The notes: a model not told the origin generated them from the sequence alone. 64,000 nucleotides of DNA from Paramyrothecium sp. XJ0827 (GCA_020881915.1 JAJFPB010000012.1:806001-870000), one strand, 5' to 3'. Positions 23,598 through 34,499 are shown, counted from the stretch's first letter. A program made the numbers and translations.

Positions 23598-25550
23598 CTA
23601 AACGATGGTGACGTTCTCTCGCTTGTTATCCGGTTTCTTCAGTAATTCGCCATTCATAATACCTTGTACAAAGCACTCGCCTTGTAACACATACCCATCT
23701 AGGTCCAAACGCAAGACGAAGGGCACGGCAGACCCGAGCGGCAGGAAAATAAGGTCCCCAGCCCCCGCTTCGCCGGGCACTTGGGCGCACAACCCCTTTG
23801 TCGTGACCGCCACCCTCCTCCCCAAGCACATCGGTGCTGCAGCCATCAGAAAGGCAGATGTATCCTCAACCAGGAGGTTGTGTTCTTGGAGGAGCAATCT
23901 TATGTACAGATGTGGATCGGGCTCACTGCTGCGTGCCTCTTGGGCGCTTTGCCACCAGGGTAGCCACTGCAGCAGCTTTCTGAACTCGTCGCCCGTCGAA
24001 TCTGGTGCTTGCTCACTGGAGTTGGCCTGGACATTGCAGCAAAGCGTCCGCCACACGAGAGCGAAATCATCACTGTTCACTGTTGCACGGTCCTTTCTTT
24101 GTTGCAGGAGATTCATGAGCACGGTCGCGGAAGCGGCTACTACATCTAGATCGCGCTTGAAAACGCTGAAGCCATCCGATAGTGGCTTTTTGTAGGTAAC
24201 TGGGCCCACTTCATCGATCGTGTCCACAAAGATCCCGCGTATGATCATATGATCCGAAATGGTGCTGAGCTTTATGAAGGCTGGGGCGTCGAGACCAGCC
24301 CGATAGTAGTGGTTGATACTGTTGTCAAACCTCGGCGACAACGGCCGAGGGTGCGGGTTTCGATCCGACCAGTTCGGAACCCACGATGGTAGATCCAGGC
24401 TCCGGACCCTCCCACTGCAGGCGCTGTACAGAAGCTTGATACCGTCCCCCCAATCCACCATGGCTCGCGCGAAGCGGATGAAAGTTTCAGGCACTTCCTC
24501 ATCATAATTTGGGAGAATCTCCCTCAGCTTACCCGTCGCGTCTTCGACAGATAGCCCGATCATGGCATAGACATAATCCCTTGCATTTGTTGCTTGGGAC
24601 TGCCGACACCGCTCCATCAAGTCAACCAAGCTCCATCGCGGAACATTGTGATGAATCGTGAGGGGAGAAAGTTTGCCATCCAAGCCCGTGACAATCGCAC
24701 GGATCGCTTTCCGCTCCACAGATTGCCTCAGCATGTATAAGTTGGCAAGGTGACGCTCTCCCACCTTGACTTGGTCGAGCATCTTGTTCTCGCCACCTTT
24801 GTCAAGAGAGTACTTGGGATGCCGCTCGGTAACCCTCACGGCGTGGGCGAATCGGTCCCAGTCGCACGTCCAGCTTCCACAGATGAGCTCCGCCACCTGC
24901 GCCTGAACGACCTCCTGGATGATCCAGTAGCGACCCCACCATGGCCGGCGGAAGAGATTTCCCAGTGCGTTCCATTCCTGTGTGTCGCCTGGAGGCATGC
25001 CGAGAGCCAGCAGCGTCTCCTTCTCGGGCGGGACGACGCGATCAGGCGTAACAGTGGGTGCTGCCCGTTGAAATGGGAGAAACACTTTTTCATGGATTCT
25101 ATCGATGACATCAGGTACTAACTCGCTTCCGTCTTCTTCCTCACCCAAGTAGATCAGCACCTTGGCTGCATATTGATAGTACATTTTCATGTTGTTGACC
25201 TGCCGGCTCTTTTCAGTCGTGTCAGCTTGGTTGATGCAGATGCTATCGACCCAGAGAACCCGCGCTTGGTTCCGCGGTCGCAGTCGTCGCAGGGCACTGT
25301 GAAGGTTGGCCGTAATCTCAAGCGGTCGTCCGTCTAGAGATATTGTGAACTTGGAGGATGGATCTCCCTGCCCCCAAACATATGAGAGAGCTTCATAAGT
25401 GGCATTTTCGTCGACATGGTTGCGCAGACGTCCCTTCAGCGGATCAGCAGGTGACCCCGGCAACAGCTCCAGGGTCCGGAATGCACTTGGATGGTACGCA
25501 GGCAGCGAAGTGTAGACATAACGGTCTGGATGATCGGAGGTGGAAGTCAT
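23598..25550 (-). CDS. HET-domain protein (heterokaryon incompatibility family)
   Basis: A single 650-aa frame, ATG at 25550. The HET domain spans about residues 50-220 with its three hallmark blocks: YEALSYVWGQGD, VLWVDSICINQADTTEKSRQVNNM and RRPWWGRYWIIQEV. The C-terminal 400 residues hold further family-typical pieces (ARDYVYAMIGLS, LPSWVPNWSD) and a terminal GDLIFLPLGSAVPFVLR block common in HET proteins. No NACHT, ankyrin or WD repeats are present. Family members trigger programmed cell death after non-self recognition between hyphae, but most genomic copies have no tested role. Such genes are typical of variable accessory regions. Confidence 0.93.
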   Translation of the reverse strand: MTSTSDHPDRYVYTSLPAYHPSAFRTLELLPGSPADPLKGRLRNHVDENATYEALSYVWGQGDPSSKFTISLDGRPLEITANLHSALRRLRPRNQARVLWVDSICINQADTTEKSRQVNNMKMYYQYAAKVLIYLGEEEDGSELVPDVIDRIHEKVFLPFQRAAPTVTPDRVVPPEKETLLALGMPPGDTQEWNALGNLFRRPWWGRYWIIQEVVQAQVAELICGSWTCDWDRFAHAVRVTERHPKYSLDKGGENKMLDQVKVGERHLANLYMLRQSVERKAIRAIVTGLDGKLSPLTIHHNVPRWSLVDLMERCRQSQATNARDYVYAMIGLSVEDATGKLREILPNYDEEVPETFIRFARAMVDWGDGIKLLYSACSGRVRSLDLPSWVPNWSDRNPHPRPLSPRFDNSINHYYRAGLDAPAFIKLSTISDHMIIRGIFVDTIDEVGPVTYKKPLSDGFSVFKRDLDVVAASATVLMNLLQQRKDRATVNSDDFALVWRTLCCNVQANSSEQAPDSTGDEFRKLLQWLPWWQSAQEARSSEPDPHLYIRLLLQEHNLLVEDTSAFLMAAAPMCLGRRVAVTTKGLCAQVPGEAGAGDLIFLPLGSAVPFVLRLDLDGYVLQGECFVQGIMNGELLKKPDNKRENVTIV

Positions 25551-26435
25551 GGTGGTTGACTTCTGATGCCAACCGTGAGTGAGCCGTGAACTTTAAATTC
25601 TTAAAGGAGCTTGGTTCAGACAGCGCTCCGCACGATCTGTCGAGGTTTGGAGGTGCGGCTGAATATCTAAGCCCCAGAACCAATTGCTGACCCACGTTGG
25701 TGCTGAATGCATCTTGCTCAATCGAGAATTCAAAAATTCATGGCGAACGGCAGTTTCAGATTTCGGATGTCCATAATAGTCTTCAAAAGTTCTCTCCTGC
25801 GACAACTGCCACTTTCTGATACTTGGGCGAAATGAGCGGTAACGCGATGACTCGGATTTGCACTTTCAAGCTAAACAATTCTTCAGCGCCTACTGAGATA
25901 TATCAAATATGGACTCTAGACCAGGAAGACTCGCAAATGATTGTGTTGTAGTCCATGTAATTACAACACTCTGGCTAGACGAACTTGTGAGCAGACTGGA
26001 TGCGGTAGATCAAAGAGTGAAAAGTTTCGATGCGACAATTTCAAGGTAGTTACATAGTTCACAATGCTTCTCTGTATCATGAAGCATTCTTGGCTGGTTG
26101 GTACGCTCTATTGTATCCTTGTGATCTGGGCAACAATAACTCTCTTCGCCCCCTCAAGTGAACAACTCGGCCATATGCCTAGACAAGTGATTACGCGCCC
26201 AGCAGTATTACAGAAGCAGAGTCATCCTGGAAAGCACCTTTACTTCCATAATAAGAAAGCCGAGGTAGACCCACAAGTCACAGGTCAGCACTTGCATCGG
26301 AAGAAGCATGCAATACGCTGTCATCCAACCTCAACAACAGGGGTCCTGGCATATTAAATATGGCCGTGACCCTCATCTTCAGGGTCGTGGGGAATGCCTG
26401 TCCTTCGTGCGTCACGCGTGGTAATAGCTGTTACC
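25551..26435. other. Intergenic region, 0.9 kb
   Basis: Upstream region of the HET gene on the left and of the small membrane-protein gene on the right. A 97-codon plus-strand frame (26064-26357) has a hydrophobic start but no family resemblance; I do not call it. Confidence 0.45.
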
Positions 26436-26988
26436 ATGTCTTCTGTACTCACCAACGCTGGCTTTCTGAAGCTCCTCTATGCCGGAAATGGGGTTTGTTG
26501 CGCTCCGTTCAAGTACTATCGATTAACCATATTCACATGTTCCTTTCTAGTTGTGGCACTCAAGCGCGTTTTTCCACTTTTGCTTCAGGCAGGCACTGAT
26601 GATGCGCAAGCTGTCCAAACGCCACAGCAGCAGCAACAGCTCAATTCGCACGTTAGCGCAAGGCGATTTATGGCACCACGATATCATGGCATATCTTGGT
26701 TCCATGAATACTTCCATGGCCTTGCTCGCGTTTCTCCGGCTCTATGCCATCTTTCGACCATCCAAATTCCTTTCCACGGGCACAGAAACGGGCGATCTTC
26801 CGCTCGACATCACAGCACTCCTTGTTCTCGGGCTGGCCAACTTCTCTCAAGCATACATGAATTTCCGGACGGCGCTTACTGCCGATAGGTGGATCATGGG
26901 CAAAGGGTTCGACAGAATCACCGTGCTAGATGCTCTTTTCACGGTGTTGGACTGGACGACTGCTCTCAAGAAAATTTCGCAAGTATAG
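26436..26988 (+). CDS. Small multi-pass membrane protein of unknown function
   Basis: Exons 26436-26492 and 26551-26988 (164 aa). The 58-nt intron (GTTTGT to TTTCTAG, branch ATTAAC) joins LLYAGNG to LWHSSAFFHFCFR in phase. Hydrophobic segments are at about 3-16, MAYLGSMNTSMALLAFLRLYAIF, LDITALLVLGLANFSQAY and ITVLDALFTVLDW. A polar loop rich in K, R and S lies between the first two. The layout resembles small fungal membrane proteins of unknown function, distantly like Erg28-type scaffolds; I do not claim homology. It is convergent with the reductase gene 0.37 kb downstream. Confidence 0.55.
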
Positions 26989-27359
26989 GGTCTGGTCTAT
27001 AATCAGGAAATCACTGGACTTATCTCGCAGTGATTTTTAGAATCCTTTGGGCCGGGGTCGAATTCAATTCTCATTCACCAGTGCCTCTCCACCAGTTCTG
27101 GGCTGACACCCAACAGTTAGTGCAAAGGTTGATGTTCTTCTAGGGGTAACACGATGTTTTTGACCGATTTGAGTCGATATGGAAATCTATATCAATTCAA
27201 AATTAATTTTCTGCAGTCAGCATACTGGAATAGTCGTCCTTCGAAAATATAATCAGCACAAGAGACATTTTGCTCATATTGTTTCTTCTGTGAGTCTGAC
27301 GAGTTTTATGGTTCTATGAAAACCATCCCACGGTGTTTAAACCAAGCTGTGGAAGATTT
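26989..27359. other. Convergent 3' region
   Basis: 0.37 kb shared by two 3' ends, AT-rich around 27120-27300. Nothing else was seen. Confidence 0.5.
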
Positions 27360-28462
27360 TCAAGAGTCCCAAAGCTCAACAACCAACTTTGTAGCACTAA
27401 CACCGGCCTTGGACCTTCTCAAGCCCTCGTTGATGTGCTCTAAACCCTTGCCCACAACTGTTGGTGGTGGCAGACACTTCAGCTGTCCTGATGCTAAAGC
27501 AGGGGTGACAAAGTCCCTCCAGACCGGATCAACAATGTCGTTGACCGCAAAAATCATGCCTGCTTTAACATTGTCTGGGACGCTGGCGGGTGGAGGGTGG
27601 ACGCAAGCCAAATGACCGCCGCCCAGCTTCTCCAGAATATCCAAACTCTTGCCGTACGACTCTGGTACGGAAACCGCATCGAAGACACCAACGAATTCAC
27701 CACCTGAGGCCTTGACCGTATCGACAATTTTCTCGACAAACTCAGGGGCGCGGTAGTCAAAGACTTCGACAGCCCCGCAGCTCCGGCACAGGTCGAAGTT
27801 GCGTTCGCTAGAGACCGCGATGACCGTGATCCCGGCCGCCGTGGCGACCTGCGTGGCCATCGATCCGACGGAAGCCGAGCCACCATAGACGATGAGAACT
27901 TTTCCTGTTGGCTTCGCAGAACCCAAAGAAGGGTATGGAAGCCCCAGAGCAGGGGTTGACACGCCCGGCATTGCAACGCCGGGCTCTTTAAGTGAGAGCG
28001 CACAAACAGCGCCTTCCAGAGCAAACGGAACGACTACTCCATCCGTGAACGAAGTCGTATCTGGGAGAATCGCGGCTTTGCTGGCAGGGACGACCGTGTA
28101 TAGAGCAAAAGCTCCATCTTGGGGTCGACCGCTGACTAAATTGATGGAGTGACTAATTGAATGTTAGAGCAGTTACTTGAAGATGAACGATATACTGACC
28201 CAATAACGCGGTCTCCGACTTTGAAACGCTCCTCTGCCCCTAAACCAACTTCGTGAACCACACCAGCGACGTCGCAGCCAAAGATGGCCGGCCACTGCTG
28301 AATAAAAACTCCCGCGTCTTGCATATGCCAGTCGAGCGGGTTGATGGCAATGGCGGCGTTCTTGACGACAATTTCATTGGGGCCAGCGCCTGGCAAAAGC
28401 GCTTCACCGACCTTAAGGGGGGTATCGGCTTTGTGAAGCCATGCTGCTTGGTTGGTTGCCAT
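27360..28462 (-). CDS. Medium-chain dehydrogenase/reductase (zinc-ADH/trans-enoyl-reductase-like)
   Basis: Exons 5' to 3': 28462-28200 and 28131-27360 (344 aa). The 68-nt intron joins DRVIGG to RPQDGAF. The N-terminal GroES-like half shows NEIVVKNAAIAINPLDWHMQD and FGCDVAGVVHEVG. The nucleotide-binding half has VLIVYGGSASVGSMATQVA, so NADPH use is likely. The fold matches the toxD/LovC/PatD-like group of secondary-metabolism reductases, which usually lack the catalytic zinc cysteines; here the structural-zinc cysteine cluster is also absent. It is probably cytosolic. It opens a run of oxidoreductase genes up to 43.6 kb and is divergent from an OrsD-type regulator. The substrate is unknown. 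Confidence 0.9.
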
Positions 28463-28983
28463 ATCGAGATGCGTTGGGGATTGGAGGAGTGTATCGGAGT
28501 TAGATACTAGAGGAATATATGGATGAGCTTGAGATGAAAGCTGTTGTTGAGTGGAAAGTGGTAACCGCAGGAAGGGACCGTATATTTATATCATTTTCTT
28601 CACCTTGAGAGAACGGGCATTATGTAGGCTATGTATGAGTGGATCCTTCTTTTGAGCACGAGATGCACCATTAGCAACGAGAACTCGACGTATAATCCCA
28701 TTGAATTATTAATGGCAACGTGGGACATTTTGAACTGTGGGAATCGTATGCTTGTATCCCAGCGTGGTGTAGTTACCCACCTTGAATTTTGTGTAAGCGG
28801 TAGAATCGCACATGAGATTCCCCCCCGCCCAGTTGGTCAGTGTCAGCAGACAATAGTAGATTAACAAAGCAATTGTGGGGCTGGAATCCCATATGCCATT
28901 CCATCCCGCGCCCGCTGACCGCGCTGTGCTCATCGTCTCCTTCTCTTTCATTCTACCCTCTAGGCGCAAAGACTGAACCCAAA
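28463..28983. promoter_or_regulatory. Divergent promoter, reductase / OrsD-type regulator
   Basis: 0.52 kb between divergent starts. It contains a TATA box for the reductase (28581-28590). Several alternative upstream ATG codons exist on the plus strand; the one at 28840 is in frame with the regulator. Confidence 0.5.
28581..28590 (-). promoter_or_regulatory. TATA box of the reductase gene
   Basis: The minus strand reads TATAAATATA about 120 bp upstream of the ATG at 28462. Confidence 0.6.
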
Positions 28984-30489
28984 ATGAGCCAATCCATTGA
29001 CGTGGATAATTTACTTAGATACGATGCGCACTACTGTGTCCTCATCTGCCGGGAGTGTCAATATGCCATCCAGAAGAGTGCAGTAGAGAGCCATTTGCTA
29101 CGACACAAGATTTACCGGGGCGAAAGACAGCGATTACTGGCCAAAACTGCTCAATATAGGCTTCTCGAACCGGAAGATGTGCAGTATCCAGCTACGGGCT
29201 CTCCTCCGGTAACCGGACTGCCTACTATACCCGGGTACAGGTGCAGTGCACCAGGGTGTGGTAGCCTCCTTGCCAGTACCAAGCGCATGAAGCACCATTG
29301 GAGTGAGTGCCATGGGGTAAGCGCTCCTGCAGGGTCTTTTATGCAGCCCGCGACACTTCAAACATTCTTTCGAGGCACAAAGTTGCGTTACTTTGAGGTG
29401 AACAGCTCCTCAACTCCGCACTTGACGGAGCCGGATCCACAGCGAACACTATTGACCTTAGCACCAATACTGCCCCTTTCGTCGAATGGCAGCCACTCAG
29501 GGCTAGACTTGGACGTCCTGAGATACTTGCATCATTTCACTGTAGCGACTAGCCTGACCCTGCCTGCAGATGAGCGCGATTCCCCCCAATATTGGCAAGT
29601 GGAGGCGACAGCCAGGGCCCTGGAGGTCGACTGGTTAACGCATGGTCTACTTGCAATTTCTCTGAGCCATCTCGCAAGAAATTGTTCCAACCACATTCTG
29701 AAACACGAGAGAACTAAGAAGTTTATGGAGTTTCTTGGTCGGTTTAGCAAGGGAAAGGAGACTTATATGACCAAGTCGGGCGATGTGGGAATGCACCCAA
29801 AGCTTGGTTTACAGCTACATTCTCTCCTCCTTTGCTGTCTTTGGACCTCTGAGATACCACCTAACATGAGCGATGCCAATCCAGAGGTCGGATTACATTC
29901 ATTGAATGTGCTGGCAGTGATCACAAACTTTCAAAACTGCGGAGACTGGCAAAACCTCTCAGGCTCGATGCGGCAATCAGACAATGGGATTCTCAGCCAC
30001 GATGTAGACTCGGCCCAACAAATAAACGACGCTAGACAACCAGAAGCAACTACGTCACGACACAACGAGTTCCACGCATTCGTGAAAATCCTCCAGGCTC
30101 TTCCCTTTCGCATGGCGGAAGTGTTCGGAAGGCCCGACGCTTCTTCTGAGGTTCTTACTATTATCGCGACCATAAAGGATTTGGTCGATTGCTCATACTT
30201 GAGCTTTGGCAACAAAAGCAGAAGCTCTGTATGGGCGGGAATGGTTAGGTGGTCGCAGAATCTGTCGCCGCAGTTCTGTCAGATGCTTACCAAACAGTCC
30301 CCAGCTGCTTTAATCGTGGCAGCCTACTGGTCAGTGCTGGTGAAGCGAGCAGAGCTCTGTTTCTGGTTTCTAGAGGGCCTGGGCCAGCGCTTTCTTGACC
30401 AGGTGAAGAGGGAACTGCCTGCCAACTCTTTGGTACACAGTCTCATCGACGACTCAGTCAAGGCATATTTGGTGACGGCAGAAGCATAA
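28984..30489 (+). CDS. OrsD-type zinc-finger protein, putative regulator
   Basis: A single frame of 501 aa from the ATG at 28984 (context AAAATGA); an in-frame ATG at 28840 would add 48 residues of non-coding-like sequence. The N-terminus has a first finger-like block (YCVLICRECQYAIQKSAVESHLLRH) and a second C2H2-like block (CSAPGCGSLLASTKRMKHHWSECHG). These match the OrsD domain (formerly DUF3505), named after the orsellinic-acid cluster protein. The C-terminal 300 residues include YLHHFTVATSLTLPADERDSPQYW and LLAISLSHLARN, the helical region typical of fungal-specific transcription factors. It is therefore a likely DNA-binding regulator rather than an enzyme. It stands at the left edge of the oxidoreductase block and is divergent from the first enzyme. 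Confidence 0.85.
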   Translation: MSQSIDVDNLLRYDAHYCVLICRECQYAIQKSAVESHLLRHKIYRGERQRLLAKTAQYRLLEPEDVQYPATGSPPVTGLPTIPGYRCSAPGCGSLLASTKRMKHHWSECHGVSAPAGSFMQPATLQTFFRGTKLRYFEVNSSSTPHLTEPDPQRTLLTLAPILPLSSNGSHSGLDLDVLRYLHHFTVATSLTLPADERDSPQYWQVEATARALEVDWLTHGLLAISLSHLARNCSNHILKHERTKKFMEFLGRFSKGKETYMTKSGDVGMHPKLGLQLHSLLLCCLWTSEIPPNMSDANPEVGLHSLNVLAVITNFQNCGDWQNLSGSMRQSDNGILSHDVDSAQQINDARQPEATTSRHNEFHAFVKILQALPFRMAEVFGRPDASSEVLTIIATIKDLVDCSYLSFGNKSRSSVWAGMVRWSQNLSPQFCQMLTKQSPAALIVAAYWSVLVKRAELCFWFLEGLGQRFLDQVKRELPANSLVHSLIDDSVKAYLVTAEA

Positions 30490-31555
30490 ACAGACCATGC
30501 TGGCTTTCGTTAGCGTTATGTAGTTATTGTATCAAACATTCCGAACGCAAGGCTCGCTTCTCCGGCGCGGGAGATCCTACCAAAATCCCGCTTGTGAATT
30601 AATCGGAAGATTCGGCTCATTCTGAATTATTCTACAATCGATAAGAGTGGGCTAGTTCATGCTACTGCTGTCATGTCAGATGGGATCGTGGCGTCAAGTT
30701 TGAGCCGCTGTTACACCCTCTAGAATGGGTGTAACCTCTCTCCCATCATAATCATGAGGTCAAGATAATTCTCGTTAAGGCTAGGCACTCATCGGTTGGT
30801 CCCGTATCCTCTCGCCCGCAGTAAAGGGTTAGTATGCATGACGTTTCGGTTGCCAACCAGTAGTGTACAGTATACTCAACATATCTTGTTACTTTTGTAA
30901 TGCAGTTGGAAGCTTGTGTACCTAGCTTCATCACACAAATCTCCTGCATAAACTCGACTATTTGAGCGTCACTTACATTGTCCCCTTCGCAGTGCCCTAC
31001 TCCCACAGGCAAATATCATTAATAGCATACTCGGATAAATACACGAGTCTGGTTACAAGAGATACAGAAATGGTCCAAGACAATATTTCAAAGCTGGTAA
31101 ACAGTTGAGCCATCCAATGAGTACAGTTCCGTGTGTAAGTAAAATCGCAGAGAATGCTAGATCGACTCTGACGGCATTTGCTTTATTTTTTCGTAGTGCC
31201 CATTCTCATTAGAAGAATTGCACAGTTCAAATTATTCTTACGTTTCTCACGCAATGCCATGATATAAATGGCATTGAAAAAGGCTTGTCACGAGCTCCCA
31301 GTTGTGTGCTGGACTAGTCTATATTAAAGAGTGATGTGGGCGAGATTTCTTGCTAGGTCTAGGAGTGGTAGCTGGCTAGGAAGCAACAGAAAGAGCATTT
31401 CTTTTCCTGACAGCAAAAGTCACTCTTCTCTCCCTCCCCTTACTGACCATGTAAGGTCCACAGAGAAAACCATAGCAGGTCCTGCCACGCCATCGTGTCA
31501 TGAGTCTCGGCCGTTGATACTCTCCATAGTCACATTTCGAGCGAATGATTCAAGC
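30490..31555. other. AT-rich intergenic region, 1.1 kb
   Basis: Convergent 3' ends of the OrsD-type gene and the GMC gene. The 30750-31350 part is AT-rich. An 86-codon minus-strand frame (30752-31012) lacks recognisable features. Confidence 0.5.
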
Positions 31556-33346
31556 TCACTGTAGATCTTCCCTAATGAAGCTAGCACCCAACTCAGCGAC
31601 TCCATACACGACGGCCTGAGGATTCGACGTTGGCTCCAAAGGCACTACACTCGCGTCCAATACGCGAAGGTTGGAGGTCCCGTACACACGGAGCCTGTTG
31701 TCTACCACACCACCGAGATCACGTGGCATCATGGAGCATGTGCCCGTGTAGTGGTACGCACCATCCGCCGTGCGGCGCACGTAATCCTTGGCCGCGTCCA
31801 GATCTGTAAAGCGCTTGGTATACGGCTTGAGGTGGCGCGCGATGGGCTCTGCACGGGTGACCAAGTCCTCTATGAAGCGGACCTGGCGTGCCAGTACTTC
31901 AAGATCGAGCGGATTTGACAAGTAACGACAGTCCACAACGACGCCCTCGCTCGTGCTGGCATGTTTGGCGGCGTCGGCGCTAGTTACGTGTGTAGAGCCA
32001 CGGGAGAGCGGATGTGACAGTTCAATGGCCACCGAGATGTATTTGCCGGGTGCGCGATAGGTCGGGCTGGGAGCATCGAAAGGCGCATATGCTGAACCAA
32101 AGACATAGTTGCCCAGGCCCTCGGAGGGGTCCGTCAGGACAGAGCGCACAAATTCCTTGTGTGCGGCAAGATATGCTGGTGGGGCTGGTGGAGATGTTTG
32201 TACCTCTGAGTGGGCCTCCAGGGTGACAAACAGCTGTTCGAGTTCTTTGCGTCCCTCTTCCGTGTTGAACTCGGGCAAGGGGAGCTGGGCCATGGTGATC
32301 ATGTTGCTCGTGCTCATGGGCCCGGTCCCCTTGGTGCCATAGTCCTGCATAGCAGCATTGACAGCGTCTGGTTCTTGACGGAAGAAAGCGTCGATGGTGT
32401 CCACATCGTCACGCACTTCAAAAGTGAGACCAGTGAAGAGGTGGTTCTGGAGGCTCTCGCCGACGTAGGGATTGTCTACGACGACATCGATCCCAAGGCG
32501 CTGGAGCAATTCAGAACCGCCGACTCCGGAAAGTTCCAGGAGTCGGGGCGAGTTGATGGCTCCCGCAGAAATGATGACCTCCTTTCGAGCTTCAATGATT
32601 TGCAGAGATCCATCCTTGGCGATGATTTGAACGCCTTTTGCGACGGCTTCACCACCGCTTGACGAAGGTTTCTCAAGTAGCACCTTCGTCACAGTCGTCT
32701 CAGACCGTATCGTCAAGTTTGGCCTGCTTCGAACTGGATCGAGGTACGCATTGGCAGCATAGCTCCTCTGCTTGGTGCTTGGGTCAATACTCTCGGGCGC
32801 GATATTTGGTCCACCGAGACGACCGGACAGTGGATCTGTTCTTGCAAATCCCAAGGACTCTAGGCCTTGGATCCAATCTTTTTCCAAAGCACTCTCAGCG
32901 GAATGGAGGGTAAGCTGAAGAGGGCCGCTACCCTCCGTTACACCTCCGGGCTTGTGCAGGGTGAACGACTTCTTCAGCGCCGTCTCGTACGCATCATAGT
33001 TCCAGCCCGCATTGCCCAGCTTCTCCCAAGCGTCCACGTTCGACTTGGACGTGGAGGTGAAGAGGAAACTGTTTATGGCGCTGGAGCCCCCTAGAGCCTT
33101 TCCTTGAGGGATCCTGATCTGCTTCGTGAGGTTGTCCTGCGGGACGGTTTGGAATGTCCAATCAGACGGGGAGTTCGCCAGCAACGGCCAAGCGCCGGGT
33201 GTCAGCGTGTTCGGGTCTCCTCTGCGGTCTTGACCGCTCTCAAGAACGGCTACCTGCAAATCGGAGTCCTCGGAGAGGCGATTAGCCAAGACAAGCCCCG
33301 AGGTGCCGCCACCAACAATGACCACGTCGTAGGACTCTGAAGCCAT
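31556..33346 (-). CDS. GMC oxidoreductase (FAD-dependent alcohol oxidase/dehydrogenase type)
   Basis: An intact single frame of 596 aa. The N-terminal dinucleotide-binding motif is VVIVGGGTSGLVLANRLSE with E at the strand end (VAVLESG). The GMC signatures RIPQGKALGGSSAINSF and GAINSPRLLELSGVG are present. The C-terminus has the active-site histidine in AYHYTGTCSMMP and Asn in TSNPQAV, the H/N pair of many GMC oxidases. There is no signal peptide, unlike secreted aryl-alcohol oxidases or the secreted PatE type. FAD is bound non-covalently in this family and a primary alcohol or aldehyde hydrate is oxidised; the substrate is unknown. It sits between an OrsD-type regulator and a broken BBE oxidase in a metabolite-type gene block. 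Confidence 0.93.
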   Translation of the reverse strand: MASESYDVVIVGGGTSGLVLANRLSEDSDLQVAVLESGQDRRGDPNTLTPGAWPLLANSPSDWTFQTVPQDNLTKQIRIPQGKALGGSSAINSFLFTSTSKSNVDAWEKLGNAGWNYDAYETALKKSFTLHKPGGVTEGSGPLQLTLHSAESALEKDWIQGLESLGFARTDPLSGRLGGPNIAPESIDPSTKQRSYAANAYLDPVRSRPNLTIRSETTVTKVLLEKPSSSGGEAVAKGVQIIAKDGSLQIIEARKEVIISAGAINSPRLLELSGVGGSELLQRLGIDVVVDNPYVGESLQNHLFTGLTFEVRDDVDTIDAFFRQEPDAVNAAMQDYGTKGTGPMSTSNMITMAQLPLPEFNTEEGRKELEQLFVTLEAHSEVQTSPPAPPAYLAAHKEFVRSVLTDPSEGLGNYVFGSAYAPFDAPSPTYRAPGKYISVAIELSHPLSRGSTHVTSADAAKHASTSEGVVVDCRYLSNPLDLEVLARQVRFIEDLVTRAEPIARHLKPYTKRFTDLDAAKDYVRRTADGAYHYTGTCSMMPRDLGGVVDNRLRVYGTSNLRVLDASVVPLEPTSNPQAVVYGVAELGASFIREDLQ

Positions 33347-34499
33347 ATTGCCAAAGTATCGTATTGTTAGATGAGGATCGGGTTTTTGAAACAGAAATAA
33401 AGCCTCAATACTTGCTTAATTGATTTACGTGTTAACGTCTTCCGGACTTTGTGGAACAGAATCTGAGGATAGCAATGGGATAAAAAGCCTACTGGGGGGT
33501 TGGGGTTTGAGCTTTGTATCATCGCTTGGTGATACCACGATCTCTTGGCACTGTTGGTTGGGACGTCTATTTTGCACTGTTAGGGCGACATTAGGTCTTA
33601 CATGATGCAGCTTACGCACATGAGACCTGGAAAACATGTACTAGGAGGCGTCTGCATCATGCAAAGTAAGCAACTTTATCCACTGGAGCCAAAACTCGTG
33701 TGCGCGAAGTGGCGCTGCTCCGGCTAGTTACATTTCGTCACTCGCTATCATGTGTTGTATAGCGTTGTGGTGATAGTTAGTCTGCTATATCGGGATATCG
33801 TTTGCATCATCCTGTGCCTTGAGAGCACGAATAAGCAGGGGGTGGGGGCCGGGGTCACATTTGATCTTTTTTTTTCTTTTTCTTTTTTCTGCCGGCTAAT
33901 TGTACTGGGTACCTAACTGCGGAATTTGTAGTGGAGGCTGATGATATGTTCATATCATGTTGGTCTGTATCTGGCATGACGCCAGGTGTGTGAGGCACGT
34001 CGGTATCGTGATATTTCGGTGGGTTTCTGGCACACAACTCTTGTTGGGATTCAAACGGCAGCAAATCCTCCAGTCGCATTTACTCATGAAGAGACGAAAA
34101 CTCCCAAAATGGAATCTCAATAGGCCTCGGCATGGAAAGCTCGCACACATTAGTAGCTCATCTCGTTCTCCTAATCGAGACTTTCAATGGCGCAAACATA
34201 GAAAGCCGTGTGCATTTGGACCGCATAATGTACCCCATTAAACGCTGACAAGGGTTGCCTGTCACCCAGTACCTGTATGCTTGCACCCTACGCCGTATAC
34301 CGATCGTATCCCTCTTGGTTTCTTTCAGCATGCATGACTACAGTAAACGTCACTGGGAATGCCTAGAATTGCGATCCATCGCATCGGGTGGTAGATAGAT
34401 GAACACAGCATGTAATGGCCACGAAGTCTGCCAGCACATGAAATCGGTGTGCTACTGTTTCTTTTGCCCTAGTCACGCATTTTGACATGCGCAGAAACA
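33347..34499. other. Divergent intergenic region, GMC gene / BBE pseudogene
   Basis: 1.15 kb. The only notable element is the T/C tract at 33865-33890. No coding region was recognised. Confidence 0.5.
33865..33890. repeat. Homopyrimidine T/C tract
   Basis: 26 bp made only of T with interspersed C, flanked by a GC-rich segment. Such tracts occur in fungal promoters and can be strain-variable. Confidence 0.6.

Noticed and set aside
26064..26357. 97-codon plus-strand frame with hydrophobic start
   Set aside because: No family resemblance and no splice link to the gene at 26436.
27050..27090. Possible tRNA B-box-like stretch (GGGTCGAATTC)
   Set aside because: No matching A-box, anticodon stem or acceptor pairing could be found around it.
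28840..28983. Earlier ATG for the OrsD-type gene
   Set aside because: The extra 48 residues look non-coding; the ATG at 28984 has better context and starts just before the zinc-finger block.
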